A stretch of DNA of 64,000 nt, from positions 32,087 through 96,086 of the forward strand of contig JAMKCH010002900.1 of NCBI GenBank assembly GCA_023653785.1, read 5' to 3'. The DNA comes from Ophioderma brevispina (Eukaryota; Echinodermata; Ophiuroidea; Amphilepidida; Ophiodermatidae). Positions 11,591-23,332 of this stretch are shown here, in pieces. A model generated the notes under the pieces. That model had not been told where the DNA came from and ran no database searches. It saw nothing but the letters and a program-made list of their open reading frames with translations. The translations under genes and the position numbers were made by a program. Each line of letters starts with the position of its first letter. Within the stretch, counting starts at the first letter, position 1.

Positions 11591-11867
11591 AGTGGCGCGA
11601 TGGCGGCGAGTCCACTGGACTATATATATACGGTGGATTGATTAATTCTCGAACAATCTGCACACTCAATCGTGTCAGCGCAATCATGAATAATCTTTTG
11701 GGCGCAGGTACGCAGGTGTTCGCGCGGCTGGAATGTTTTTGATAAACATAATCGCGTTGCCATCGGGGTTGCTATGTGCGTGTTCTTCCAGTTAACGCAC
11801 TGCACGCTGATATGTGTCGATTTTAATAACAGTAGTGTCCCGAGAAATAAATCCACCGACTGTATAC
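11591..11867 (+). promoter_or_regulatory. CpG-rich promoter-like region with TATA run
   Basis: This stretch is much richer in CpG than its surroundings (GGCGCGATGGCGGCGAG near 11594, GTGTTCGCGCGGCTGG near 11718). It holds a TATATATATA run at 11621-11630 about 240 bases before the proposed start codon at 11868. Promoter function is inferred from composition and from the exon that follows. Confidence 0.4.
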
Positions 11868-11920
11868 ATGGCCGAGGACAGAAATGCTGCCTGCCCGCTG
11901 ATACGCATTCCGTATAGCGG
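11868..11920 (+). CDS. Short first coding exon of an unidentified gene
   Basis: An ATG in strong context (ACATGG) opens MAEDRNAACPLIRIPYSG, 17 complete codons plus two bases, and ends at a perfect GG|GTAAGT donor at 11921. A TATA run and CpG-rich sequence lie upstream. The peptide is not recognised. It begins with a typical acidic MAED start and has a cysteine-proline and an IPYSG end. Downstream exons were not found; the LINE at 13.3-17.1 kb, if the gene is real, would lie in its first intron. The evidence is splice signal, Kozak context and base composition only, so the call is tentative. Confidence 0.4.
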
Positions 11921-13280
11921 GTAAGTCAATGGCGATTTTCTCAAATTTCCTTTTTTAATCGCAATAGGCTTAAATTTCGTGGGGAATTAAAATATAAATT
12001 TATATTAACGTCCATAGCAGGTCCGCGACAGCGCCCCAAGTTCAACAAAATAAATGATTTTGAAAATGCAAACATCGGGTTTTCGACGCACGGACCGTAA
12101 TTACGGAATTAAACCTTCGTTTCAAATCTTAAATTTCACACGGGCCGACATTTGTTTTCTGCACGGTCGAATTACGGTCCCAGACGCGCAATTGGTCGTC
12201 CTAGGTCCTTATTCTGTCCCCGACTATAATTATGAAACTACTTATCATACTCCAATCTTCTCTGCTTTGCTTGATAAGAGTTTTTCATCATCGCTGACTG
12301 GTTTTCTCTCCTCTGATCATACAATGATACTTTCTTTTGCTGCAATTCCTGAGTGCAACAGTTTCGACATTGGGTATTTTTTTGTTGTTGAAATGGTTCC
12401 AAAACATTCTTTGCTGTTCATTTTTTTTTTTTGGCATCATACGAGATGTTTTCAGTGTGCTAAATGGCAACCCGGGCAATGGAGTGTGGGGAAAAAATTT
12501 GCTCCCGATAAATGCAAAGCAAATTTATGACAGGTAAACCGTAAAATCTCACCAACTTCAAGATAAAACGCAAGTACCAGTGTAGATTGTATTTGATATA
12601 GTTGTGTGGCTTGGGTAAAGGGTCCTGAACTTATGTTATTTTGGTGGTGGTGGCACTCGGTTAATTTGATACCGATGATCTGGAAATTCCAAGATGGCGA
12701 CTAATCCACAATAACAATGCGACCGACCCCGATACGCATACGACGATGACGATACGATTTTTTTTAAAAAACGAAGTGTTGAGAAAGACCAGATGTTTTG
12801 AAAATTTAAACTATCTGTACATAAAGGGTTAACACCAATATTGGCCAGTATACGACTAGCCATGATCATGTAGTAGTAAACCCAACAACGAAGAGGATAA
12901 ACTAGATCTTTGGGTAATGTCCCTGAAATAAAGATTTGAAACCAGATAATGGTAGCCCCTAACCGCAGTCAAATGCGACATATGTAAGCTGTATTACCAT
13001 TATAATGCATGGGCCCTCACATGAACTAATGCAAGTTTATGAACAAATCTGTTCACTGGCAGCATGTGAGATCCCTGGCACTGTCGGTCATGCAAAAGGT
13101 AGCAATCAACTGGTTGGAGAAATGGTTGACCTCAGAAGAAGCAAGCTGTATTAGGTATGAAGTTGATCAAATTAATCTCAACTAGAGGTTGGTATGGAAA
13201 TCCAAAGTAAACCAACCAGTACAACAATAAGTGCAATGAAGAGGTACATAAAACTGTTAGAGAGGTCCTAGAGCAGGAAA
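11921..13280. other. Intron or intergenic; no gene supported
   Basis: It includes a 158-codon open frame at 12054-12530, which has no recognisable domain, runs through a poly-T tract and shows no splice signals, so it is not called as a gene. Nothing else was recognised. Confidence 0.45.
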
Positions 13281-13329
13281 AAGGCAAATGACATTGTAGT
13301 CAGCACCTACCAGAAGTTAATAACAACGC

Positions 13330-13990
13330 AACCCGCGAATGATATGAAAACCACAAGACTATTCCAGGGAAACTCGAAGTAAACCCAAGTGAAATTAGAA
13401 AAGGTCCGAGAAATTCCACATACAAGGAAACCTTGGTTAAAGATCCAAATGAAAGCAAACAGGCAAGAGAACAAGCACTAAGAAATGCCAAAAAGCTACA
13501 AGATGAGGAGATATACAAATAAGGTATACTTGAAAACCGATCTACCATAGAGCAAGAAAAAAGAGGCAGAATTGAGACGAGAACTCAGGCAGCGTAAGGA
13601 ATGGGAGAAAAAAACCTGAAGATAGTGAGGGGGAAATAGTTACTGTAACCCCCACCCTCACAAGAGAAGCAGTAAAAGTAATTTGGAACAGATGTAAATA
13701 GCGCACCAGTTTCAACAACAAAAAAGCACATCACAGCACTAGCTTATTAATCAGTCAAAAAGAATTCCTGCAAATTGGTCAAGAAACTGGAGGAAAAGAA
13801 ACCCAACCATAGACAAAGGCAGAATGCTGACAAAACACCAGTTTCTGTATATACAGGAAACCGTAAGTCCCAAGAATTGGAGGCAAAGAAAATCGCCCCC
13901 GGACAAGGCAAAAAAAGATTGCGAAAATCACTGAACTGCGAAGAAAAGCACAGAAAAAGACTACTACTAGTAAGATACTAAATGCACGTT
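13330..13990 (+). pseudogene. LINE ORF1-like charged coiled-coil segment
   Basis: Frame fragments read REQALRNAKKLQDEEIY, KTDLP, KKEAELRRELRQRKEWEKKP and EIVTVTPTLTREAVKVIW. This is a lysine/glutamate-rich helical protein of the kind that precedes the endonuclease in many LINEs (an RNA-binding chaperone by analogy). It is broken by stops and at least two frame changes. Assignment to ORF1 rests on position and composition, not on a diagnostic RRM or zinc knuckle. Confidence 0.5.
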
Positions 13991-14019
13991 GCCAATGCAC
14001 ATATCTAACAAATAAGAGA

Positions 14020-14830
14020 AATGAAACTACAATGTTATATTGACGATCAATCCCCCGATATAGGAAATAGAGAACAAATGTTAAACCGTGAGATAGGGAA
14101 TGCAGAGATACAGTTCCCTGGTTATCGAATTACTAGACTTGATAGAGTAAGCGGTTGAGCACGGAGCATTCTGTTATACACTAAAGATGATATACAAGTT
14201 TCCAAAGAAGGAGGACCGGCATTAGATGATATATAAGCGTTAGTCGGTGTGATATCTCCTGCCGAGGATCTAGTCTGGACATGCCGCTTGGAATCGTCTA
14301 AACAGAAGTGATAACATACCAAAGAACAGATACCGAACCGCCTCAACAAAGTGCTACGCAAATTAGGAGACGAACGTACGAATAATGGTGATTTGCGATT
14401 TCAAACTACAGGGGAATAAACTGGGAGACCTGCAACAGGCTCAGGAAAAGCCGGAGAATTCATGGATGTATTTATGGACACGTAGGGTCCCATCATGTGA
14501 CAAAACCTACATACTAGGTCGCTCCTGCGCTTGGTAATCACGTCAAAACCCAACTACGGTAGATGAAGTAGATGTTTAAGCACATCTGGAACTAGTGACC
14601 ATACCATGTTCAGTGGGAGATGGAAGGCTGCCGGGTTGAGTTTGAGCGAAACTTGGGCAAAAAGAGATTTCACAAATGCCCACTTTAAGACACGAAGAAG
14701 TGAAAACTGAACAAATTGGAACGTGGGGAAGTGAACAGAACACGTAGAAATTGATGATACAGCAGAAGAAACATGGAAATAATAAAAGAGAACTACCCAT
14801 CCAAGGTTAACAAAACCAATGGTGTCCGTG
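14020..14830 (+). pseudogene. LINE endonuclease domain remnant
   Basis: Readable pieces in changing frames include PGYRITRLDRV and RSILLYTKDDI near 14115-14190, a GDFNYRGINWE-like segment near 14395-14430 (the aspartate-asparagine catalytic region of the exonuclease/endonuclease/phosphatase fold), EFMDVFMDT, HHVTKPTY and DHTMFSGRWKAAG-like wording near 14600. This order matches an AP-like endonuclease, which nicks target DNA to prime reverse transcription. Frameshifts and stops interrupt it. Confidence 0.75.
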
Positions 14831-15519
14831 AGAGCGACACAAGCTAACTACGATATCGACCATCTGTAATCTCATGTAGCAAATGCTCAGAGAAGGGTGG
14901 GGGGATAATTTCTCCTGCAGGAATGAAGTTAGCTTCGGACAATCCTCAGAACCAGACTACTACACAAGTAACTACACCAATACAACGAACTGTGCATCAG
15001 AAGCACAATACAGGCAGTCGATCTGCCAAGAAACGGACTGTGAAACAATCAAGGCGTAGTCACACACATAGAGACTATAACTACGACTCCAATGGAGTTC
15101 ACTCTCATGCATAGTCGGTGAGTGCAATCGCGAAATTCAATCATAGTATGTTGAGCGACTCATCGTATGACCGAATCTGGTTGAGATACTGCTGCCTTCC
15201 GGGTCAACAAACTGCCAGATACTCTGATGATTCTTCGCATCTGGTCTTCACAGAAGAGAAGATGAGGTGCCTACTCCAGACCCCATTTTTACAGGACCCG
15301 AATGGGTTTTGGTCAATCACACTTATCCCTTACTTCATTTTAACTTCTTTCCTACTTTGAACGAGTACAAGAAGAAGAGGTGAGTAGAGAACTCCAGACA
15401 ATAAAATGAAGATTAAGTGAAGAAGCGAAAGAGAAGTAATGGATAGATATGGGAGGCTAGAGGGTAAAGAGATGTGAGGCGGGGTAAAAGAGAGGTGCAT
15501 AATCAGGGTCAGCTGTATA

Positions 15520-16990
15520 GAGCTTGAATGGGTGTAATAGACCTACTAAAAGGCCTGGATCCAACAAAAGCAGCAGGACCAGACGGAATACCTCCCTCTA
15601 TGCTTCAGATTACTTGCAGATGAATTATGTTCACCCACTATCCAAACTTTTTACGAAGTCTATGGAGGAGAGTATTGTTCCAGAAGCTGGAGGACAGCTC
15701 ACACTTATCCTGTTTTCAAGAAGGGATCAAGATCAAAAGCAGGCAACTACAGACCATCAGTCTCACATCAGTCATTGGGGAAAGTTTTTGGAAAGAATTA
15801 ATCAAGATCAGATAACCTAACCACCCTCGACCGCCACACTTAATTAGTGTCTCAACATGGATGCAGACAGGGGAAGTCGTGTACCACCAATCTTCTTAAA
15901 TACCTAGAAGTTATAACAAATCTAGTTTGATGAGGTACCAGTTGATGTATCTACTTAGAGATCTGGCGCAAAGCCTTTGACACGTGCCACAACAAAACGA
16001 CTAATTGTCAACATCAGAGCTCATGGTATCGATGACAAAGCACTACACTGGATTGAAGCCTGGCTAGCAGACCGTAACAAAGAGTCACCACTCAAGGTGC
16101 TGAATCTAGATGGAAAGTGGTAACAAGTCTCCTGTGGTTCAGGCTCTGTGTTGGCCCTCTTTGCTTCTCCTGTATATGAATGACCTGTAATGCAGAATTG
16201 GAAAGAATCAATGTCAGTAAATTTGTCCGATGACACCAAGCTTGTCCACCCGGTAGCGTCACAATTGAAACAGATGAGATGCAAGACGACATTAACCCTT
16301 TGCAGGATTGGGCCGAAGATGGCAAATGAGATACACGCTGACAAGTGCGGATTTTATGCACTTCGGCTTAACCACACTCCAGCCATACATACCACTGGGT
16401 ACACACCAACCTAAAGAAACGACAGAAGAGAAGGATTTGGGCATTGTGCTTCATAAATCATTAAAGGTTTACAACAGTGTGCGGCTGCAGCAAAGAAAGG
16501 GTAACAGAGGCTCTTGGAGATGATAAGGAGGAACTTTGCCGACAGAAGAGTAAGGAGGTAGTCATCAAATGTACAAATTCCCTAGTGCGACTACACCTTG
16601 ACTATGCCATGCAAACCTGGAGTCACCACCTGGAGAAAGACAGAAGACCTTAGAGCGCAAAGTACAAGCCAGAGCCACAAAAATCATCCCAGTCTGAAGC
16701 ACTTGCCATATCAAGACGGGGACTAGACAGACTGAACCTGACAACACTGAAAAGAGAAGACAGGGGGGATTCATCCAAACATATAGAATCCTGAACCAGA
16801 TAGACAAAATCAACCCCGAATCAATGTTTCAGAAAGCATCCTACACTAGCACAAGAGAACACCGCAAAAGTTTGTCAAATTAAGATCCAGACTAGATGTG
16901 AGGAAGCATTTCTTTAGCCCAGAGAAGTTGTGGATCATGAAAGGCTGCTGAGAGTGCCACCCAATCCGCCCACAATCCTCGTTCACACAA
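15520..16990 (+). pseudogene. LINE reverse transcriptase remnant
   Basis: The segment begins with a LLKGLDPTKAAGPDG-like motif near 15545. It goes on with NYRPVSLTS-like wording near 15750, a WRKAFDT segment near 15965 (motif A), VGPLCFSCI near 16150 (motif B, GPLLFLLY type) and SDDTKLVHPV at 16223-16252 (motif C, normally FADD). Thumb and C-terminal wording follows, including EKDLGIVLHKSLKV and the ending near 16990. Each motif is in a different frame from its neighbours. The position and spacing are normal for a LINE polymerase of about 500 residues, so this is an inactivated copy or a copy damaged by sequencing indels. Confidence 0.88.
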
Positions 16991-17227
16991 GAACTTTCTC
17001 AATGGGTTATTAATGGGCTGTAAGGCTCCCTAAACCCAGCCACACCCCCTCACTCCCAATATGACGATGAGGTGTGGCATCAAAGGTAAATCCAAGGTAA
17101 ATCCCTAGTTGTTTTAAATACAAGTTTTTAAATTCTTTTTTGTCGCTCTTGTATAATAGGGAAGGACCAGGACGGATTCAATCTGTAGCAGAAATCAAGT
17201 AAGCAGATAATGAAATTACAGCATGAA

Positions 17228-17425
17228 AGAAAAGTAGGACACAAAGCATGCGTACCTGTACACTTTTTCATTATTACTTTTCAAGTTGTTGAGTTCTAAC
17301 ATAAATAGTGAATTTGTGCTAGTGCAATGTAAATAGAAATGGAGTAGGGTACCTGTAAACTTTTTCATTTACTTCCCAGTTGTTTATTACCCAACGTAAT
17401 AGTGAGTTGTGCTATAATAAGTATT
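17228..17425 (+). repeat. ~107-bp tandem duplication after the LINE
   Basis: AGTAGGACACAAAGC is followed by GTACCTGTACACTTTTTCAT at 17251. The same order recurs as GGAGTAGGG and GTACCTGTAAACTTTTTCAT at 17350, followed in both by a TTGTT and an AATAGTGA-TT-GTGCTA block. Two units are present. Confidence 0.7.
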
Positions 17426-17689
17426 TGTCAAAATCCCTTGGACATGCCCGTTCCCTCCAATACGACGGCATTCTTTATGCATGTAAGCGCAGTTAACGCA
17501 GGACGGGTGTGTAAGCATGTCCACAAAGGATTATGACACACAGGGGGTCGGGGGGGTGGATTTAATATTTTGTGACCAGCCTAGCCTTTATCTCAAGTCT
17601 GTGTGTGTGCCCGTTCGATATGCGTATGATGCGCCCTCCTACAATCTTTGAAAAGACAACATTGGTGAATCGGTTACGCCGGAAGTTAA

Positions 17690-17940
17690 TGTCGTTCTGT
17701 TGCTGTTCGGTTGGCATGTCCTACCCCCTGTGACAAACACTTCGTTCGGTCTCGAGTCGGGGGTGATGTCCATGACCGACTTTGCATGCGCTCTAGCATA
17801 TTGAGATGCGCCGCTTTTGTCGCGTGCGAATGCTGCAATTGCCAAGTCAACGTGTTCCGTTTCTCGGGTGCGAAACCTAACACGCAAAGTGACGTCACCC
17901 CAAACTTTGATATCGAACAGAGTAGTGTAATAGAAATGGA
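17690..17940 (+). repeat. CpG-rich dispersed element with palindromic GTGACGTCAC
   Basis: Its second half (TTTCTCGGGTGCGAAACCTA near 17860, then GTGACGTCAC at 17889-17898, ending AACAGAGTA) recurs reverse-complemented at 37586-37700. The CGGTCTCGA word at 17748 also recurs there, so the 37.6-kb copy has an internal deletion. The GTGACGTCAC palindrome matches a cAMP-response element. A 144-codon minus-strand frame across the element is unsupported. Confidence 0.7.
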
Positions 17941-18288
17941 GTAGGTTATAGTTAAAGGGCCTATCAGTGTTTGCTGACACAGAAAATCGAAAAATCCAGC
18001 AAAAATCAGATTGTTTTTGCATGCCTAACAAGTATACTTCCTCTGCAGACCAAAAGCAATCTGATGAGGACAAAATCCAGAAATTTGGATATAGTTTTCG
18101 TATGGATACGATAACACATACCGAATGGAGAGTTACTATCTTTGAACACTGCAGTTTTCCTTCATTTCTGTCAAGTCAGGTTTGTTGGAAAATGTAACTT
18201 AGAGAATCTACAAACTTATCCTTCACTTTTAAGCTAGTCCTGCAAATTTCAATCTTTCCCTCTTTCCGATGAATCACTAATATTGTCT

Positions 18289-18587
18289 TTAAAAGTGCAA
18301 CATGAGATTTCAAATAACATGTTTTCCTAAAAATGTGAAATTTCTGATTTGGCCCGGGTGTAAAGCGTCATATAAAAAATCTCCCATCTGTAAGAATTAA
18401 GGTGAGAACTGTTTCTTTGGTACAAAAACTTGGAAATTTCTAATTTTGTATTTTCAGCCTATATTTTCTATTGAAATATAAGCATGTAAAAATCTCCTTT
18501 TGTTTTCACTTTTAAGACATTTCTGTACCTAATTACAAAGTAAGAAATCATTTGAGTGTCAAATCTATATGAAATCATTACATATCA
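18289..18587. mobile_element. MITE family C, truncated copy
   Basis: It begins TTTAAAAGTGCAACATGAGA and runs collinear with the complete copy at 20455 (GTTTCTTTGGTA, AAATTTCTAATTT, TTTTAAGACATTTCTGTA, GAGTGTC-AATCTATATGAAAT). The right terminal repeat is missing; CAGGGGCGGATTTAGAGGGG at 18588, a typical hAT-element end, begins where it stops. Confidence 0.75.
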
Positions 18588-19062
18588 GGGGCGGATTTAG
18601 AGGGGGACTTCAACCATGATTTATAAATGTTTGATATAAATCATAGTTGTGAAATAATTAAATCCATGTTGCCAGAATGTGCTGCTGGTTTTGGTTGCTA
18701 CCATGTTTTAAAATAAAGAAAATAATAAACAATATTTAATTATTAATAATTATATTACCTCTACTGTCCATTATTCAAAAGCGCACTCTATTATTGGTTA
18801 GTTTACTGCCCATTTTGCAATAATGGGTCATGCCTCAATGCGTGATGCAAAGCACAGTAGCACACATTCTTTTTGGCGTGTCAGATGACCCACCATCAAT
18901 AAATAAACATTATCTTCAAGATGGCTCCGCATATCAAATACTGAGAAAAAAGTAGAAACTCAGAAAGACTTACTTTAAAACAAGGTTCCCAGCCACGGGT
19001 GTTCCTGTACGGTGACCCATCTGAACTACTTTTTCCAAGACACACTTATGAATTTGAAAAAC

Positions 19063-19405
19063 TTAAAGGTGCTTGTTCCGATTTATGTATATTGTATTCT
19101 CAACTTGATATGAGAGTCTAACACTTGCACATACGCCCCATCAAGTACCGTGGGAAACAAACTTGTGGTTTTGATGGTAAAAGCAATAATGCATATTGCA
19201 AAGCCCTATTCATTACTGTGCTAATATTGATGTTTAACCACTAAAACAGCAGTTTTTTGCACGTATCTTGGGAAAGAAATGGATTTGAAAGCTGAAATTT
19301 CAGGAAGACAATGAGGAAAATACGACCTTTCATCTGATATCAAAATCGATACTACTTCCGGGTAAATCAGGGGGGTCCCAAAGACGATCGGAACACGCAC
19401 CTTAA
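19063..19405. mobile_element. MITE family D, copy 1
   Basis: The left end is TTAAAGGTGCTTGTTCCGAT and the right end on the opposite strand is TTAAGGTGCGTGTTCCGATC. The interior includes GTGGGAAACAAACTTG, CCACTAAAACAGCAG and TTTCAGGAAGACAATGAG, all shared with the 28-kb copy in reverse orientation. It is bounded by TTAA and non-coding. Confidence 0.88.
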
Positions 19406-20454
19406 CAGAAAAACAAGTTTCTCTATTCTGTGAAGTTCAAATTCATAAGTGGGTCAGATGGGTCACCGTACAGAAACACCCCCGCTTTACTATGTGAACC
19501 ACAGAAAATGCCAATATCATATGGGAAGGCACAGAGCCACTTGACACACCAACGTGTCAGTAATTATTCACCAATTCACCGCACTGCAGTGAAAATGGAC
19601 GAAAACCATCGGCTGATCAAACACGCAGTAAAAGTTCAAATTGCATTGTTGCTGTTGCTGGTTGAAGAAAGTTAAAAATCCAACCATTCGACGAAACTTT
19701 TGGCCTCTAGAATTAATGGTTGAAACTATGGACATAAGCCTAGTAGCCTACTATCTGATCACAAATAATCTTTTACTATGTTTTTGTTTGTATCTTCTCC
19801 TTACAGGTTGGTGTTGGAGGACTGAAAAGCTGGACCTGCCTTCTTGGAAGATACTAATTAGTCAGTGATTTCAATGACAAACGATGAAACGAACGTTTGA
19901 GATTTTGAGAATGTGGCAGGGTAGTATACCTTGGAATTCTCCAAATTATTTGCTTAACACTCCATTTTTAGAAGTCCCATAGTACATGAACTTTTACCAT
20001 AAAATGGTTAGAGAGCGACAGGTAAACCAAAGTAGTATAAGGGGAATAGGGGCCATCATAGTTATGCAAAATGGTGATAAAAGGATTAAAGCAAAATTTG
20101 TTGCCAATTCTAACACCAAAAACCATTTTAACCAAATTCTTTGGGCTTAATGCACTGGATTACACCATGCAATGCAATGCATAACAGTTCAAACTTTAGA
20201 TTGTTTTGATTTTAAATATATTAGCATAATAAAAAATGAAAGTAACAATTAACCCGTACAGTAAAATATAGGACACATATATTAGATGCATTTGCAGTCC
20301 GTTAACTTAGAATATTGTAGGCTGTATTTGTGTTTAAATACAAGGTATCACACATAAACACTAAACAAACAATAATTGGAAGTTAATTGAGAAATCTTGC
20401 ACTGCCCTTAATACTGTAAGAAGAGCAAATGATGACATATTAAAAGTATTACCC

Positions 20455-20794
20455 TTAAAGGTGCAACAAGAGAGTTCACATATCAGGTGTCCCAAAAATT
20501 GAAAGTTCTAATTTTTGCCCTGATGTAAAGCTCTCCATCAAAAATATCCCCATCTGAAAGGATAAGCTGAGAAATGTTTCTTTGGTATAAAGATTGTGAA
20601 ATTTCTAATTTCATATCTACGAAATTCAGCTTGTGTTTTACATTGAATTATAAGCAAATCAAAATCGCTTTTTTCTCTCTTTTAAGACATTTCTGTAGCA
20701 TGATACAATGTAAGAAATCCACTGAGTGTCTAATCTATATGAAATTGCTATTATGACAATATTTGGGTGTCAAAATCTCTCATTGCACCTTTAA
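20455..20794. mobile_element. MITE family C, complete copy
   Basis: The left end is TTAAAGGTGCAACAAGAGAG and the right end on the opposite strand is TTAAAGGTGCAATGAGAGAT. Both ends carry TTAA. The 340-bp interior is AT-rich and non-coding. Confidence 0.88.
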
Positions 20795-21990
20795 TGTTAA
20801 TTTAAGAACAGTGTCAACCCTAGTGCTTTTGTTTTTACACAAATTTCTGATTTTTGCACCATTTTAAACATCAACCTGTGTTCTATCATTACCAACAAAA
20901 GTTATCCACTGCAGACAATCCTGAGCTGTATTTTTTTTTGCCGATTTAAAACAGCTATTTGACCATTTAAAGTCACAAAAACCACATGGTCTTAACGGCG
21001 GGAATTTAATCACATTTCACGCCGTCAGGCGCAAGGCGCAGCATCGCGTCGCGTGGTGAATTTTTTCTGCGTTATGAAGCGTGCGCATGTTTTAATGTAC
21101 TTTTGCGCGAACGCATCTTGGAAAAACAAAAAATAATATTTGAAAATGTCAACTAAGCGGTCATTTAGACCAGATGAAATTTCAATTCTTCTGATTTCTG
21201 GAGTTAGAGGCAAAATTAAAGATGTTTGATTCAATAGTGCGTAAAGATGTACTTTCATCACTTGCACAACATACTCAATTTTTGAAGTTCAAAGATAGTT
21301 ATTTGAGAAAGAAACAGCTTGAAATGGCGTGAAAAGTCACTTTTTTACTAAAACACAGATTTTCTCAATGTTCAATTTTCGCAAAATTTTCAGACAAGAT
21401 AACTCCAAAAATACCAAAGTAAAAGGTAAGGTTTAACTTTCCTACAATAGCAATCGGTCTTCTCTAGGAACGGTTTTCTCATTTTTCGATTTCTAACTAA
21501 AGATATTCTCCAATATATACTCAAATTTTGGAAAAGAAAAGTAAAAATCACATTTTTTTTACATTTTCCTTATATTTCGAAAAGTAAGCTCTATTTAAAA
21601 AAAAATGAAAAAACCATCCCTAGACAAATTTGTCTTGTTTCTTAAAAATAACATAAGAAATAATGTAAATTCAAATTGTTTTTGTTATGCTGTCTGAAAA
21701 TTTTGGGGCAAAATCATGTTTTTTTAGTATTTTTCTCAAAATACGGAAAATTTTACATTAATCTGATGCCACCATCGGGTTCATCGTCCAATTTCTTTCT
21801 AGAAATGTATACTTTTACATACAATAATCAAATATTTGCAAAGTTACAAACCATTATACTCAGAAACTCAGGGTTGACACTGTCCTTAAGAGTGACTATA
21901 GTCACACTATAAAATGTAAACCTCATTATCAAAGGATTGGAACTCTGACAGTCCACCTAGGCCTAGACAGAAAATTAACTATAGAGAAAA
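20795..21990. other. No gene recognised
   Basis: A small CpG-rich patch at about 20995-21115 (GCGCAGCATCGCGTCGCGTG) contrasts with poly-A/T-rich surroundings. No exon or terminal repeats were identified. Confidence 0.45.
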
Positions 21991-21991
21991 A

Positions 21992-23332
21992 CTATGCATC
22001 CATGCACAAATCACACTCATATTCCAAGTCTTCAATTTGGTCAGTTGTGAGTTGATCAATACTTACAATGTCCGTGCAACGTTTGTGAAACCAACGTGGA
22101 CATGCACAACAGCCGATCCATTCATCCTGAGTACCAACATTTAATCCACATCTTGCGCATGTCTCATCACATATTGTTTCCTGGCTTGGCGTAGAAGACT
22201 TGGACTTCCTCTTTCTTTTACCACCTTTGTTAGAATTCTTTTCCTTCTCTTGGCGTCTTTTTTCCCGCTCATCTTTCCTTTGCTGTTTCTTTTTCTCCAC
22301 TTCTTCTTTTTTCTCAGCTTTTTCTTTCATATATTGCCGCCACTTGTCACCCGAGATTGCTCTTGGTAACATCTCCTGCTTTCTAACTGGTTTCTTTGAT
22401 TTTGCGATGGGTGCAGGATAGTGTAGATGATTGGCAAATGCAGGGCTTACATATGATTGTGAACGCTTCAATGAAGTACTTGAAGAAACAGGCAAAGTAA
22501 AAGGTGGTGTACCTGCAAAGGCTCTAGGGGAAGTTATAGCACATGATGAAGTTGAGGCTCTTGATGAAGGCAGCAGTATTCTAGAGGATGAAGTTAAGGG
22601 TGCTCTTGATGCAGACATTGTTGATGATTGAATACCCGAGCGGTCTATTGAACTGGAAGGTAGTGTGTGTGGGGTTGCTGATACGGCCCTTGACGCACAA
22701 GGTACTTCATAGGAAGTGGCTGAGGATGCTATTGGCGTGGAAGATATAGTTGAGGGTGACTTAGCTGTCAAGACACTTGATGACACAGGAGCATTTGTTG
22801 TAGTTGCAGCAGGCGCATCAGGAAATTGTGATGTAGAATGAATGCTAGAAGATGATGTATGAGAGCAAGTGGTAGAGGCCATTTTCAAGACTTTCCATGC
22901 ACTGAAAACTGGGTCAATAGTCAGATCGTAACCTTCATCTACTCTCTTCTTGAAGAGAGTCCGTTGATCTTGGTGAAGAGCACCATCTAGCAAACGAAAC
23001 CCTGAAATGGAATCCAGGAACGCAGGACCAACTGGAGATGATGAATCTGTAGAAGTAACAGGAGCCACAGTATCAACAGGAACGACGGCTGAAGTGGAGG
23101 CCTCAGGCAGTGCAGCAGCGATGTTTACTGAAGGAATAGAGACTGGAGAAACAGTAGCGGCAGCCACAGCCAGTGTAGATAATGGAGAGGTAGAGGATGG
23201 AACACTGGTACTAGATGGAGTTGATGATTCTGGCAGGTAGATGGTGGATGCTAGTAGTTTCCCTTTGTCATACTCCTTGGTGTATGGGAAGAGGCCACAT
23301 TTCCTAAATCCTTTCTGTGCATTTCTGGACAA
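21992..23332 (-). CDS. C-terminal part of pogo-like transposase: S/T-rich linker, basic coil, PHD finger
   Basis: The frame has 446 codons from the ATG and the same frame is open upstream to about 23460, so the ATG is probably internal. Residues 1-35 (RNAQKGFRKCGLFPYTKEYD) are the end of the DDE_1 domain. Residues about 40-310 are a serine/threonine/proline/alanine linker. About 325-375 is a lysine/glutamate-rich helix with likely nuclear-localisation runs (KRKRKSK). About 388-444 is a C4HC3 finger: CDETCARCG, GCCACPRWFHKRC and YECDLC supply the paired cysteines and histidine of a PHD domain. PHD fingers read histone tails, so the fusion could steer integration or mark a domesticated chromatin factor (inference). 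The long unbroken frame contrasts with the damaged catalytic core. Confidence 0.85.
   Translation of the reverse strand: MSRNAQKGFRKCGLFPYTKEYDKGKLLASTIYLPESSTPSSTSVPSSTSPLSTLAVAAATVSPVSIPSVNIAAALPEASTSAVVPVDTVAPVTSTDSSSPVGPAFLDSISGFRLLDGALHQDQRTLFKKRVDEGYDLTIDPVFSAWKVLKMASTTCSHTSSSSIHSTSQFPDAPAATTTNAPVSSSVLTAKSPSTISSTPIASSATSYEVPCASRAVSATPHTLPSSSIDRSGIQSSTMSASRAPLTSSSRILLPSSRASTSSCAITSPRAFAGTPPFTLPVSSSTSLKRSQSYVSPAFANHLHYPAPIAKSKKPVRKQEMLPRAISGDKWRQYMKEKAEKKEEVEKKKQQRKDEREKRRQEKEKNSNKGGKRKRKSKSSTPSQETICDETCARCGLNVGTQDEWIGCCACPRWFHKRCTDIVSIDQLTTDQIEDLEYECDLCMDA

Larger units (their letters stand above)
13280..17100 (+). mobile_element. Degenerate LINE (CR1/jockey-type non-LTR retrotransposon)
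   Basis: In order on the + strand it shows a charged ORF1-like part, an apurinic-type endonuclease part and a reverse transcriptase with its C-terminal region, followed by a short 3' tail with a repeated AAGGTAAATCC word near 17080-17105. All parts are readable only by changing frame repeatedly. The RT wording (for example PTKAAGPDGIPP-like, PQGSVLGPLLF-like, FADDTKL-like and SYDVRKHFFS-like segments) places it with CR1/jockey-class LINEs. The exact clade is not determined. It is non-functional as read. Confidence 0.85.

Noticed and set aside
12054..12530. 158-codon open frame on the + strand
   Set aside because: No recognisable domain, crosses a poly-T tract, and no splice signals or conservation evidence.
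13779..14000. Hydrophobic minus frames opposite the LINE (for example 73 codons at 13779-14000)
   Set aside because: Shadows of the lysine-rich ORF1-like strand; antisense of AAG/AAA codons gives leucine and phenylalanine.
17639..18073. 144-codon minus-strand frame
   Set aside because: It runs through the dispersed GTGACGTCAC element and unrelated DNA beside it; the deleted second copy does not keep it.
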